Source of the DNA: JADGNZ01 sp035995985
GTDB lineage: Bacteria > Acidobacteriota > Thermoanaerobaculia > Gp7-AA8
Reading direction: 5' to 3'
Length of the DNA: 31,597 bases
NCBI GenBank assembly: GCA_035995985.1
Contig: DASYJY010000104.1
Span: forward strand, 1 to 31,597
Made by a program: the position numbers and the translations under genes. Positions 1 through 7,784 of the stretch are shown in pieces (position 1 is the stretch's first letter; the number at the start of each line of letters is the position of its first letter). The notes under the pieces were generated by a model. It was not told the origin of the DNA and did no database searches. It saw only the letters and a program-made list of their open reading frames with translations.

Positions 1-1069
1 CGACGAGCTTCTGACCCTTCGTTAGCCCCGAGACAACTTCGACATTCAGACCGTCGGAGATGCCGGTCTTGATGTCGACTTTCTTCGGATTCTTCGGATC
101 GCTTCCCGGAACTTCGACCGTTGCTTTCTTGCCGCCGTCGCCAAACGTGACGAGGCGTTCGGGGATGACCAGGACGTCCTTCTTCTCGCGGATGATGACG
201 TCCGCGTTGGCCGAGTAGCCGGCGCGGAGGACGATCTTGCTTGGCTCGAGCTCGACTTCGACGTCGAACAGCGTCGCGCCTTCTTTCTGCTGCGCCTGCG
301 GAGCGATGCGCGAGACGTGTCCGGTGACGACGTCAGTCGGCAGTGCGCCGACTTTGATGCGCGTGGTCATTCCGACGGAGAGTTTGCCGACATCGATCTC
401 GTCGACGGTTCCTTTGAAAATCAGATCGCGCATGTCGGCGACGGTGGCCATCTCGGTGCCGGGCTGGTACGACGTCAACGGCACGATTGGATCGCCGGGA
501 TTCACGGTCCGAGTGAGGATCGTTCCCGCGGCCGGTGCGCGGATGATCGACTCCGTTCCGGAAACCGTGAGCCGTCCTTTGCGCGTCAGATCGCGATTCT
601 GCTCGGCCTTGGTCATGGCCACGCGCGCGAGGTCGTACGACTCTTTCTTCGCCTCGACGTCGGACTTCGGCAGCACTCCCGATTTCGAAAGCTGCAACGA
701 GCGCTGGTAGTCGCCCTCGGCTTTCCGATACGACGCGGCCGCCGATTCGACCTGGCGATCGACCTCGGTCACTTCCATCGGCGTCGGGTCGGGCGCGATC
801 TCGAACAGCGGATCGCCGGCCTTGACGGTGTCGCCAACCTGCACGAGCGCCCGCTTGACAATTCCCGAGATCTTCGATTTCACCGAGAACTTCTGCCTCG
901 GCTGAATCTGTCCGACGGCGACGGCTTTCTCGACGATCGAGCCCTGCGTGACCTCGACTTCTTTGAAGCCGCCATCACCCTTTTTGCCGTTGCGTGTCCA
1001 CGCGTAAACGCCCGCGCTGACGCCCGCCAGCACAACGAGAATGAACAACGTTTTCCATAGCTTCCGCAT
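1..1069 (-). CDS. HlyD/MacA-family periplasmic adaptor (3' end cut off)
   Basis: Membrane-fusion (adaptor) subunit that would link an inner-membrane exporter, ABC (MacB type) or RND, to an outer-membrane channel. The visible 356 codons start at the ATG at 1069, with GGAG seven bases upstream. They show a short basic N-terminus (MRKLWK), one membrane segment at about residues 6-24, a first half-lipoyl region with VGQIQPRQKFSVKSKISG and VQVGDTVKAGDPLFEI, a helical hairpin near 110-150, a second lipoyl half (IIRAPAAGTIL) and the start of the beta-barrel and membrane-proximal domains (GMTTRIKVG, ADVIIREKKDVLVIP). The order is typical of MacA/HlyD_D23 proteins. The C-terminus lies beyond the left edge, where the transporter genes probably also lie. 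The family call is firm; the exported substrate cannot be read from the sequence. Confidence 0.9.
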   Translation of the reverse strand, partial: MRKLWKTLFILVVLAGVSAGVYAWTRNGKKGDGGFKEVEVTQGSIVEKAVAVGQIQPRQKFSVKSKISGIVKRALVQVGDTVKAGDPLFEIAPDPTPMEVTEVDRQVESAAASYRKAEGDYQRSLQLSKSGVLPKSDVEAKKESYDLARVAMTKAEQNRDLTRKGRLTVSGTESIIRAPAAGTILTRTVNPGDPIVPLTSYQPGTEMATVADMRDLIFKGTVDEIDVGKLSVGMTTRIKVGALPTDVVTGHVSRIAPQAQQKEGATLFDVEVELEPSKIVLRAGYSANADVIIREKKDVLVIPERLVTFGDGGKKATVEVPGSDPKNPKKVDIKTGISDGLNVEVVSGLTKGQKLV

Positions 1070-1175
1070 GCAGTTTCTCCGAGTTGCTCAAGGCTTGTAC
1101 GGACGATTGGACGCCGGGTTAACACGAAAGTTGGTCGCGCCAGGATGAGCTAGTATTTCGTGGCCTTCTCCCTCG
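1070..1175. promoter_or_regulatory. Divergent intergenic region between adaptor and phosphatase genes
   Basis: The 106 bases separate two divergently transcribed genes and must carry both promoters unless the right-hand gene is leaderless or read from elsewhere. A TAGTAT at 1151-1156 could be a -10 box for the phosphatase gene, but no good -35 box stands at the right distance. On the minus strand only the GGAG before the adaptor start is clear. Confidence 0.3.
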
Positions 1176-1607
1176 ATGGACATCTTTCAGGTTGACGATT
1201 CCGGACTCCTTTTCATCTCGCCTGCGATCAGCGATTGGGAGAGTGTTGCCAGCCACGGAATCGACGTGGTGATCGATATGGAGGGCGGCCTGGACGAATG
1301 CATCCCCACCGCTCCTGCGTCTTGTCTTTACGTCTACTTTCCGATCTACGACGAGGAACTGCCCGACCTTGCCCGCCTCGAGGCGGTCGCGCTCTTCGGC
1401 GCGCATCTGGTCCGGAGCGGGCATAGCGTTCTCTCGCACTGCGGCATGGGTTTCAACCGCTCTGCGCTTGTTGCGAGTCTCATCCTTCACAAGCTCGGAC
1501 TGGAGGGCCCTGACATCGTTGACCGCTTGCGTGCGCGGCGGCCCGGCGCGCTGTTCAACGAAATCTTCGCGAGCTACGTCAGCTCGCTCTCGATTTCCGG
1601 GACTTGA
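1176..1607 (+). CDS. Dual-specificity phosphatase-like protein
   Basis: A 143-aa cytoplasmic protein with the cysteine-phosphatase signature HCGMGFNRS at residues 88-96, matching HCxxGxxR(S/T). Cys89 would be the nucleophile and Arg95 the phosphate-binding residue. The preceding strand (YVYFPIYDEELPD, 52-64) carries acidic residues that could supply the general acid, as in dual-specificity and tyrosine phosphatases. The small size equals a bare catalytic domain. No ribosome-binding site is obvious before the ATG. The substrate is unknown: members of this fold act on phosphotyrosine, phosphothreonine, phosphoinositides or nucleotides. The next gene starts 27 bases downstream on the same strand, so the two may be co-transcribed. 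Confidence 0.82.
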   Translation: MDIFQVDDSGLLFISPAISDWESVASHGIDVVIDMEGGLDECIPTAPASCLYVYFPIYDEELPDLARLEAVALFGAHLVRSGHSVLSHCGMGFNRSALVASLILHKLGLEGPDIVDRLRARRPGALFNEIFASYVSSLSISGT

Positions 1608-1634
1608 GAAACGTTCGAGCTTCGGAGTCGTCCT

Positions 1635-2378
1635 ATGCTCATGTCCACGTCTCTTCGCCGGAAGATCTCCGCCCGTGCAACAGCTGTCGCCGTTTCTTGT
1701 TTGCTGCTCCTCCCGCTGCATGCGTTTGCGCAGTCCCGGCGAGGAGGCGCGCGATCCGGTCCCGGCACCGGTGATCCGTACGAACGTCTGGTTCCGTGGC
1801 ACTTCCTCGAAAAGGGCGGCGCGTTCCTGGACGCTCCGCTTGTTCTGTACTGGCTGCCTGCGTCCTCGAAGGAGACCGAACGTTCTCCGCTGCTGAACTC
1901 AGAGGAGCTCGTGCGCGACGCGGACCGCTGCCTTAGCTTCGAGATCGTTCTTCCGGAGGATCGCGCGACGATCGAGAAATTCGGGGAGACGGGCAAACTT
2001 CCGGCCGCGGTCCTGGCCGATGCAAAGGGTACCGTCCTTCGCCGCGTCGAAAGTGTCGGTGGCCGTCTGGCGATCGCTTCCGTGGAAAAGATGGTGCGGG
2101 ACGAGTTCGACAGCCGCGGGGAAGCGATGTACGCGATGGTGATCGAGGCAAAGAAGCGCGTCGCCAGCAACGACAAAGAAGGCGCAATCGATCTGTACAG
2201 GAAGTTGTGGGACGAACGCTGCCTCGTTCCCACCGCTGGCAGAGAGGCCCAACAGGCGCTGAAGAACCTCGGCGTGATCGTTGTCGAGCCGCCAGCTCAC
2301 ATCGCAATCGATCCAAATCTTACGATTGCGCCGGCCAAGCCAGCTGCCGCCCAACCGAAACCACCCGGCGCTCATTGA
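1635..2378 (+). CDS. Secreted protein of unknown function
   Basis: A 247-aa protein with a clear Sec signal peptide: basic residues 8-14, a hydrophobic stretch at 16-28 (VAVSCLLLLPLHA) and a likely cleavage after AFA at residue 32. The start at 1635 has GGAG at 1624-1627; a second ATG at 1641 is possible. The mature part has a segment like the strand-helix pattern of thioredoxin-fold proteins (APLVLYWLPASSKETE, then LPAAVLADAKGTVLRRV), but no CxxC active site, so I do not call it a thioredoxin. Residues 145-205 are mostly helical and TPR-like in feel (KRVASNDKEGAIDLYRKLWD). The C-terminus is rich in Pro and Ala. Function is not recognised. Confidence 0.65.
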   Translation: MLMSTSLRRKISARATAVAVSCLLLLPLHAFAQSRRGGARSGPGTGDPYERLVPWHFLEKGGAFLDAPLVLYWLPASSKETERSPLLNSEELVRDADRCLSFEIVLPEDRATIEKFGETGKLPAAVLADAKGTVLRRVESVGGRLAIASVEKMVRDEFDSRGEAMYAMVIEAKKRVASNDKEGAIDLYRKLWDERCLVPTAGREAQQALKNLGVIVVEPPAHIAIDPNLTIAPAKPAAAQPKPPGAH

Positions 2379-2499
2379 CGTAGTCACCGTCAGCGCGCGT
2401 GACGTCCGGATCCGGCTGCTTAAAATCATTTCGCGACAAACACGTGACGAACCAGTCAAAAAGGGGTACGCTTTTTTCCATCACGAACAGCGAGACCAC

Positions 2500-2506
2500 A
2501 GGAGGT
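2500..2506 (+). promoter_or_regulatory. Strong ribosome-binding site for the 144-aa protein
   Basis: AGGAGGT lies seven bases before the ATG at 2514, the strongest Shine-Dalgarno match I saw in the window, and it fixes that start. It is partly enclosed by a small AGACC/GGTCT inverted repeat (2494-2498 with 2504-2508), which could weakly mask it in the mRNA. Confidence 0.7.
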
Positions 2507-2513
2507 CTAACGA

Positions 2514-2948
2514 ATGACTCAGCTTGAAATCATGACGGTTGTTGGTGTCGTCGTTCTGGCGATCCTCATCTGGATCTACTTCCGTCTGCGCAGCAAAGAC
2601 CATGTCGAACAGGTGCTGGCGAAGCACAAGGCCGCCGGCCGCGTCTGCAGCCGCGCGTGCCTGCTCGAAGGGATGGAGCAGATCCCGGTCGCGCTGGCGC
2701 TGACGCCGGATTCGATCAATTACGAGAACCGCGACCTGCAGGCGTCGATCGATCTTTCGGTCATCGAAGAGGTGGAGTACGACGACGAGACGGCCACCGG
2801 GCACACGATTGCCGGAAAGGTGCTTCGCCTCCGCGCGCACAATCACGTTTTCGAGTTCACGCTCGATCTGCCGTCGGCGAAACAGTGGGAGACGGCGCTG
2901 CCGGCCCGCCGAGTCGACAGGGGCGCGGACCACGCGAAAGCGGTCTGA
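2514..2948 (+). CDS. Membrane-anchored small protein, function unknown
   Basis: A 144-aa protein with one N-terminal membrane segment at about residues 6-24 (IMTVVGVVVLAILIWIYFRL), followed by a cytoplasmic domain with alternating strands (IPVALALTPDSINYENRD, then SIDLSVIEEVEYDD, then GKVLRLRAHNHVFEFTLD). That pattern resembles a PH/GRAM-like beta fold of the kind found in bacterial bPH proteins, but no family motif proves it. A strong AGGAGGT ribosome site precedes the ATG, which suggests good expression. The gene is followed 44 bases later by two tRNA genes on the same strand. I do not recognise a function. Confidence 0.7.
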   Translation: MTQLEIMTVVGVVVLAILIWIYFRLRSKDHVEQVLAKHKAAGRVCSRACLLEGMEQIPVALALTPDSINYENRDLQASIDLSVIEEVEYDDETATGHTIAGKVLRLRAHNHVFEFTLDLPSAKQWETALPARRVDRGADHAKAV

Positions 2949-2992
2949 CGGAATCGCGTCCGCCGCGAACGCTGTTGTGGGGAGTTCCTCGT

Positions 2993-3069
<77 letters not shown>

Positions 3070-3088
3070 ATTTTCCTTCCGCTCGTCA

Positions 3089-3165
3089 GTCCTCGTAGCT
3101 CAGTCGGATAGAGCAACAGCCTTCTAAGCTGTGGGTCGCAGGTTCGATCCCTGCCGGGGACACCA
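3089..3165 (+). tRNA. tRNA-Arg (anticodon TCT)
   Basis: The acceptor stem GTCCTCG pairs with CGGGGAC, the anticodon stem ACAGC/GCTGT encloses CTTCTAA with anticodon TCT at 3123-3125, and the T loop is TTCGATC. CCA is encoded at 3163-3165. It stands 19 bases after tRNA-Pro, so both are likely cut from one transcript. Confidence 0.96.
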
Positions 3166-3246
3166 GCGGGCACGGCCCGCAGCGCTGGTTGGCCTAGCCT
3201 CCGCCGGCAGTGCGTGATCCAACTGGATCTTAGTAGAGGCTAGGCC
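3166..3246. terminator. Structured region after tRNA-Arg: short hairpin plus nested 11-bp inverted repeat
   Basis: Directly after the tRNA CCA comes GCGGGC-ACG-GCCCGC (3166-3180), a perfect 6-bp hairpin. It is followed by a perfect 11-bp inverted repeat, GGCCTAGCCTC at 3191-3201 with GAGGCTAGGCC at 3236-3246. The latter's loop holds a second hairpin, GATCC-AACT-GGATC (3216-3229). There is no T run on either strand, so this is not a classic intrinsic terminator. Its place between a plus-strand tRNA and the 3' end of a minus-strand gene suits a two-way transcription end or tRNA 3'-trailer structure. The role is inferred. Confidence 0.45.
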
Positions 3247-3271
3247 GTAAAAGCAGCGCCGCGCGTCAGCT

Positions 3272-3676
3272 TCAGAATGAGCCGCGGTTGGCGTTGTTGT
3301 TGTCGCGGAAATCGTTACCGCTTTCCGAACGCGATGACGGCGACGATGCGCCGCGATTCGACTCGTCGAACGTGCCGCGGTCGTTGCCGTGGCCGATGTA
3401 ATTCTGACGCTCGGTGTCGGTGCCGCCGTTGTTGCCGGCGAGTCCCGGCTGGCGCGTGCGTCCGCGGCTGTGGCCACCTTCGCGGCCGATGGCCGACATG
3501 TGAGCGCGGTCGCGGCTCACTGCCTCGCCACCTTTGCGGCCTGCTACGCGCGCTTCATCGGACGTGAATTCGTGCGCGGTTCCTTTTGCATGCGCCGCCC
3601 GTCCGCCTTTGCTTGCAATCTCACGCTGTTTGCTCGCATCCATCGACGCAAAACCGCGTTTGCTTGTATTCGCCAT
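3272..3676 (-). CDS. KGG-repeat general stress protein (GsiB/con-10-like)
   Basis: A 134-aa very hydrophilic protein. It contains the short glycine-rich motif of stress-induced KGG/con-10/GsiB proteins: RGFASMDASKQREIASKGG (residues 7-25), a second copy near 44-51 (VAGRKGGE) and a third near 62-70 (AIGREGGHS). Known relatives are induced by starvation, salt or desiccation and are thought to act as hydrophilin-like protectants. From residue 76 onward the sequence turns into a low-complexity tail rich in Asn, Gly, Arg and Ser, which is probably disordered. The start is fixed by AAGGAG six bases upstream (3683-3688 on the plus strand). It lies alone between tRNA genes. Confidence 0.85.
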   Translation of the reverse strand: MANTSKRGFASMDASKQREIASKGGRAAHAKGTAHEFTSDEARVAGRKGGEAVSRDRAHMSAIGREGGHSRGRTRQPGLAGNNGGTDTERQNYIGHGNDRGTFDESNRGASSPSSRSESGNDFRDNNNANRGSF

Positions 3677-3872
3677 GAGTGTCTCCTTCGCGTTGAAAAT
3701 CGATACCGCAAGAACTGCGTAACGACATGCGTGAGGCGAGCTAATCGGGCTTCACGAAGTGTGCCAGTGAACTCCGCAATAACAGCTGCTCACCGCACCG
3801 ATCGCCCCCTCGGGAATTGGCGCTCAGCGATCCGCATTCTGCGCTGTGCATTTGGCACCACGGTTCCGCCAC
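3677..3872. other. Intergenic region upstream of the KGG gene and the tRNA-Ser gene
   Basis: The 196 bases separate two divergently oriented genes and should hold the promoters of both. Apart from the KGG ribosome site I see no convincing -35/-10 pair, no coding frame with a good start, and no long repeat. Confidence 0.4.
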
Positions 3873-3965
3873 GGAGAGATGGGTGAGTGGCTGAAACCAA
3901 CGGTTTGCTAAACCGTCGTAGGGCCTAAAGCTCTACCGAGGGTTCGAATCCCTCTCTCTCCGCCA
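3873..3965 (+). tRNA. tRNA-Ser (anticodon GCT)
   Basis: A class II tRNA with a long variable arm (GTAGGGC paired with GCTCTAC). The acceptor stem is GGAGAGA/TCTCTCC, and the anticodon stem ACGGT/ACCGT encloses TTGCTAA with anticodon GCT at 3907-3909. The T arm is GAGGGTTCGAATCCCTC, and CCA is encoded at the 3' end. Confidence 0.96.
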
Positions 3966-3971
3966 GCGGCA

Positions 3972-3990
3972 CGGCGCAACCAGCGCGCCG
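3972..3990. terminator. GC hairpin between tRNA-Ser and a convergent gene
   Basis: CGGCGC (3972-3977) and GCGCCG (3985-3990) form a 6-bp stem with a 7-base loop between the tRNA 3' end and the stop codon of the minus-strand gene. No T tract follows, so termination is only a guess from position. Confidence 0.25.
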
Positions 3991-3992
3991 CG

Positions 3993-4361
3993 TTAGTCGT
4001 GCCGGTACGCTTCCCTGAAGGTCTTCCCCCCGAGGTACGACGTCAGGATCAGCGTCACGAGGCCGATCGCTCCCCACGACTCATGCGACAGCTCATCGAC
4101 CGCCGGAGGTGAGGTGAGAAGGAACACGCATCCGACGATCAGGCCTGTCGCGATCAATCCGCACGCGTGAATCACCTTGAGGCACGAATCGAATGGCGGA
4201 AACGCTCCGCGGTGCAGTCGATGAATCGCCATGAACGCGCCAAGCACGAGCAGGAAAGCGATGCTGACGACGCGGTAATCGACGAAGGCAAGGGCCGAGC
4301 GGCCGAAATGATCGAGCGCGCCACCAGCACCATTGGGAACGTGGGCGGCGGCGATCGTCAT
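3993..4361 (-). CDS. Small integral membrane protein, function unknown
   Basis: A 122-aa protein with three likely membrane segments at about residues 31-48 (VVSIAFLLVLGAFMAIHR), 63-83 (VIHACGLIATGLIVGCVFLL) and 96-112 (WGAIGLVTLILTSYLGG). Short charged ends (FREAYRHD at the C-terminus) flank them. No family motif is recognised. Its ATG follows the stop of the 55-aa membrane protein by only five bases, so the pair is probably one two-gene unit and may form one membrane assembly. Confidence 0.65.
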   Translation of the reverse strand: MTIAAAHVPNGAGGALDHFGRSALAFVDYRVVSIAFLLVLGAFMAIHRLHRGAFPPFDSCLKVIHACGLIATGLIVGCVFLLTSPPAVDELSHESWGAIGLVTLILTSYLGGKTFREAYRHD

Positions 4362-4366
4362 CGGTC

Positions 4367-4534
4367 TCAGATCATGTGGTGATCGTGATAACGAACGGCC
4401 AAACCGCCAGCGGTGGCGGCCACCGCGGCGCCGAGAAGGCCGGCGATTGGGCCGTATAACGCCTGAGCGGCAAGGCCGACGAGCAAAGTGAGGCTGACGA
4501 CGATTGAAGATCGATCTTGTTTTCTCTTAGCCAT
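4367..4534 (-). CDS. Very small membrane protein (55 aa)
   Basis: An intact 55-codon frame reading MAKRKQDRSSIVVSLTLLV at its start and ending RYHDHHMI. It has a basic N-terminus, a first hydrophobic segment (residues 11-27), a Gly-Pro turn and a second glycine/alanine-rich segment (29-47), then a His-rich tail (HDHHM). A CCGGAGAAC ribosome site stands at a good distance before the ATG, and the next gene starts five bases after the stop. The ribosome site, composition and tight coupling support a real gene. The function is unknown; a small helper subunit of the downstream membrane protein is a guess. Confidence 0.6.
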   Translation of the reverse strand: MAKRKQDRSSIVVSLTLLVGLAAQALYGPIAGLLGAAVAATAGGLAVRYHDHHMI

Positions 4535-4593
4535 CGCTCGTTCTCCGGAAAAACAGGGAATCGAAACTACCTCGGCGAAAACACCCTGTCAAC

Positions 4594-7500
4594 TCACCGG
4601 AATTTCGACTTCGTCCGCCGACGCCGACGGAGTAACGCGATACCGCCAATGAAGAGCGCGATTCCACCGGCGATGCCCGTTGCGCGCCAAATGTTGAGAG
4701 TCGCCGGTTCGTCGGCGTGCCGCCGTTCCGGCAACTCGCCGGGTGCTTCATTCTGCATCGCCATCTGCAACACCTGCGCGAGGTGGAGCGCTTTGCGATT
4801 CGTTCCTTGCGCGATCTGCTCGCGGCAACTGAAGCCGTCGGCGACGATGATCGTGTCGCGCGACGCTTCGCGGACGGCGGGGAGGAGGACGCGCTCGCCG
4901 ACGCGCATCGACAGCTCGTACTTGTCCGGCTCGAAGCCGAACGCGCCGGCCATGCCGCAGCAGCCGGAATCGGGGTGATCGACGTCCAGTCCGAGCTTCT
5001 TTAGGATTTTTTCTTCGTCGTCGAAATGGAGGATGGCTTTGTGGTGACAGTGCGCCTGGACGAGCGCCTTTCCATTCAGCGTCGGCAGGTCGATGTTCTC
5101 CTGTAGCAAAAACTCGGGCAGCGTCTTCACTGCTTTGGATAAACGCATCGCGTCCGCATCGCCGGCGAAAAGGTTTGGCAGCTCGTCACGAAAGACGGAG
5201 ACGCAGCTCGGCTCGAGACCGACGATCGGGATGCCTTCGTCGAGCTCCGGCTTCATCGCGTCGATCGTTTCGCGCAGCAGCGTTTTGGCCATGCCGAGGA
5301 AGCCCCAGTCGTAGAGAGGGCGCCCGCAGCAGAGGCGTTTGCGCGGGATGATCACTTCGTAGCCGGCGGCTTCGAGGACATCGGCCGCCGCATTCGCGGT
5401 CGCTGGATGGAAGTGATTGTTGAACGTATCGGGCCAGAGCACGACCTTCTTCATTTTCGAAACCGAAGGGCGCTTCTTGAACTGCTCGACGAACGTCTTT
5501 TTCGCGAAGCGCGGCATCGTCCGTTGCTTCGCCATGCCGCCGAGCGTCTTGAAAATCGGCAGCGACATCATCGCGTTTGCCACCGCCGGCGCGATTTGCG
5601 CGATGCCTGCCCACCAGTAAATCCACCCCATCGAATACGCCGCGACCGGACGGAGCTTTCGCGCGTAGTAGTGCGACAGAAACTCGGCCTTGTAGGTGGC
5701 CATGTCCACGTTCACCGGACAATCGCCTTTGCAGCCTTTGCAGGCCAGGCAGAGGTCGAGCGAATCCTTGACCGCCTCGTTGTTCCAGTTCGCCGGGATG
5801 ATTTTCCCCTCGAACATCTCGAAGAGCAGCCGCGCACGGCCGCGGGTGGAGTGCTCCTCCTCGCGCGTGACCATGAAGCTCGGGCACATCGTCCCGCCGT
5901 CCATGCGCCGGCATTTGCCGACGCCGACGCAGCGTCCGACGGCGCGGTCGATGCGGCCGTTATCGTCCGGAAAATGGAAGTGCGTCTTCGGTGACCACTG
6001 GTCAAAGTCCGCGCCGAGGCGGAGGTTCTCGGTCGGGTGATACGGCATCACCACCTTGCCGGGATTCATCTTCCACTCCGGATCCCAGAGCGATTTGAAT
6101 TCGTTGAACGCCTGCACCAGCTCCGGTCCGAACATCTTCGGCAGTAGCTCCGCGCGCGATTGGCCATCGCCGTGCTCTCCGGAGAGCGAGCCGTTGTACT
6201 TCACGCAAAGGTCGGCCGCTTCATCGAGATACGCGCGGAACTTGGCGATGCCCGCGGCTGATTCGAGATCGAAGTTGTTGCGCGTGTGGACGCAGGCCTG
6301 GCCGAAGTGGCCGTACAGATCGCCGCTGTAGTTGTACTTGTCGAGGAGCGCGCGCAGCTCGCGAAGGTACTTGCCGAGGTGCTTCGGATCGACGGCCGAA
6401 TCCTCCCACCCTTCCCACGTGTGGCCTTTGCCGGGAACGAACGCCGTCGCGCCGAGGCCCGACTCGCGAATGGCCCAGATCATTTTTTCTTCTTTTTTGT
6501 CGTCGTAGACGCGATGCGAAGTCTTGAACGGTGACGATGCCAGCGACGCGATCATCGTCCGCGCGTAGCCGTCGGAGGCTTCTTTCGTCTCGCCGCCGAA
6601 TTCGACGAGCAGCCAGCCCTTTCCTTCGGGCAACAGATCGATCTTGTCGACGTTCAGCCCTTTCGCTTTCATGTCGGCGATGAGGCGGTCGTCGATGCCT
6701 TCGAGGCCGATTGGTTTGAAGTCGAGCAGGCGCGGCACGTCGTCGGCGGCTTCGAAGATGTCGTCGTAGCCGAGGACCACGAGCGTGCGAGAGGGCGGCG
6801 AGTAGACCAGCTTGCACTTCGCTTCAAGCACGACCACGCAGGTGCATTCCGTGCCGACCAGCGCCTGCGCAACGTTGAAGCCGTTTTCGGAGAGAAGTGC
6901 GTCAAGGTTGTAGCCGGAGACGCGCCGCGGAATCTTTGGATATTTCGCACGAATGAGATCGCCGTATTGATCGCGGATGCGTTTCATCCCCGCGTAGATT
7001 TCGCCGCGCCGTCCACCCGCGGCGATGATCTCTTCCAGCTCGGTGTCGGAAGTCGGACCGACGCGCATGCGCACGCCGTCGTAGGTGAGAATCTCCAACT
7101 CCTCGATATTGTCGACGGTTTTGCCGGCCATCAACCCGTGAACGCCGCAGGAGTTGTTGCCGATCATCCCGCCGAGCGTGCAGTGCGTATGTGTGGCGGG
7201 ATCGGGTCCAAAGGTCAGCGTGTGCTTTTCGGCAGCGTTGCGAAGGTCGTCGAGGATGATGCCCGGCTCGATAATCGCGAACTTCTCGCCGGCGTTCAGC
7301 TCGCGGATGGCGTGCATGTACTTCGAAAAGTCGAGGATCACTGCCACGTTGCAGCATTGGCCGGCCAACGACGTCCCGCCGCCGCGTGCGAGGATCGGCG
7401 CGCCGTGCTTGCGCGCCAGCGCGACCGTGGCGATCACGTCATCCGCGTCGCGCGGAAGGACGACGCCGATCGGAACCTGGCGATAGTTCGAGGCATCGGT

Positions 7501-7740
7501 CGCATAGAGCGCGCGCGATCCATCGTCGAAGCGCACTTCCCCTTTGATCGCGCGGTGCAACTCCGAGGCGAGAATCTCGGCGTCGACATTCAGCGTCTGG
7601 ATACGGTCGTGATGCTCGATGTGCGGCCGAACGCGACGGTCATGCTCGAACTCGACCGGCGCGAAGCGCGTCCGCTCGTCGCGCTCCTTCGGTGACGCCG
7701 CGCCGCCAACTGCCACGTTTTCTGGATGGGTGTGAGGCAT
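4594..7740 (-). CDS. FAD-linked dehydrogenase fused to Fe-S and CCG domains, with C-terminal membrane anchor
   Basis: A 1048-aa fusion of the D-2-hydroxyacid dehydrogenase type (YdiJ / D-2-hydroxyglutarate or D-lactate dehydrogenase family). In order: a PCMH-type FAD-binding domain at about 70-310 with RGGGTSLAGQ (119-128) and GNNSCG (194-199); an FAD-oxidase C-terminal domain with SGEHGDGQSR (520-529); two [4Fe-4S] motifs, CVGVGKC with CP (604-620) and CLACKGCKGDCP (664-675); and a heterodisulfide-reductase-like part with CCGRP (804-808), HCHHK (897-901) and SGCCGMAGAFG (926-936). It should oxidise a 2-hydroxy acid at FAD and pass electrons through the clusters to quinone or another carrier. 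Unusually, residues 1017-1037 form a hydrophobic helix (IWRATGIAGGIALFIGGIAL) followed by a strongly basic tail, which would anchor it to the membrane. The substrate is not decided by the sequence. Confidence 0.92.
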   Translation of the reverse strand: MPHTHPENVAVGGAASPKERDERTRFAPVEFEHDRRVRPHIEHHDRIQTLNVDAEILASELHRAIKGEVRFDDGSRALYATDASNYRQVPIGVVLPRDADDVIATVALARKHGAPILARGGGTSLAGQCCNVAVILDFSKYMHAIRELNAGEKFAIIEPGIILDDLRNAAEKHTLTFGPDPATHTHCTLGGMIGNNSCGVHGLMAGKTVDNIEELEILTYDGVRMRVGPTSDTELEEIIAAGGRRGEIYAGMKRIRDQYGDLIRAKYPKIPRRVSGYNLDALLSENGFNVAQALVGTECTCVVVLEAKCKLVYSPPSRTLVVLGYDDIFEAADDVPRLLDFKPIGLEGIDDRLIADMKAKGLNVDKIDLLPEGKGWLLVEFGGETKEASDGYARTMIASLASSPFKTSHRVYDDKKEEKMIWAIRESGLGATAFVPGKGHTWEGWEDSAVDPKHLGKYLRELRALLDKYNYSGDLYGHFGQACVHTRNNFDLESAAGIAKFRAYLDEAADLCVKYNGSLSGEHGDGQSRAELLPKMFGPELVQAFNEFKSLWDPEWKMNPGKVVMPYHPTENLRLGADFDQWSPKTHFHFPDDNGRIDRAVGRCVGVGKCRRMDGGTMCPSFMVTREEEHSTRGRARLLFEMFEGKIIPANWNNEAVKDSLDLCLACKGCKGDCPVNVDMATYKAEFLSHYYARKLRPVAAYSMGWIYWWAGIAQIAPAVANAMMSLPIFKTLGGMAKQRTMPRFAKKTFVEQFKKRPSVSKMKKVVLWPDTFNNHFHPATANAAADVLEAAGYEVIIPRKRLCCGRPLYDWGFLGMAKTLLRETIDAMKPELDEGIPIVGLEPSCVSVFRDELPNLFAGDADAMRLSKAVKTLPEFLLQENIDLPTLNGKALVQAHCHHKAILHFDDEEKILKKLGLDVDHPDSGCCGMAGAFGFEPDKYELSMRVGERVLLPAVREASRDTIIVADGFSCREQIAQGTNRKALHLAQVLQMAMQNEAPGELPERRHADEPATLNIWRATGIAGGIALFIGGIALLRRRRRTKSKFR

Positions 7741-7784
7741 CGAACAACATCGTATGCCATGCCGCCACGAAGGATCGCGAGCCG

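Noticed and set aside
237..1060. Plus-strand frames over the adaptor gene
   Set aside because: They are antisense to a well-conserved HlyD-family protein on the minus strand and show no domain motif.
2457..2478. Intrinsic terminator (AAAAAG...CTTTTT) after the secreted-protein gene
   Set aside because: The stem is only about six A/T-rich pairs and would be unstable. The T run looks accidental.
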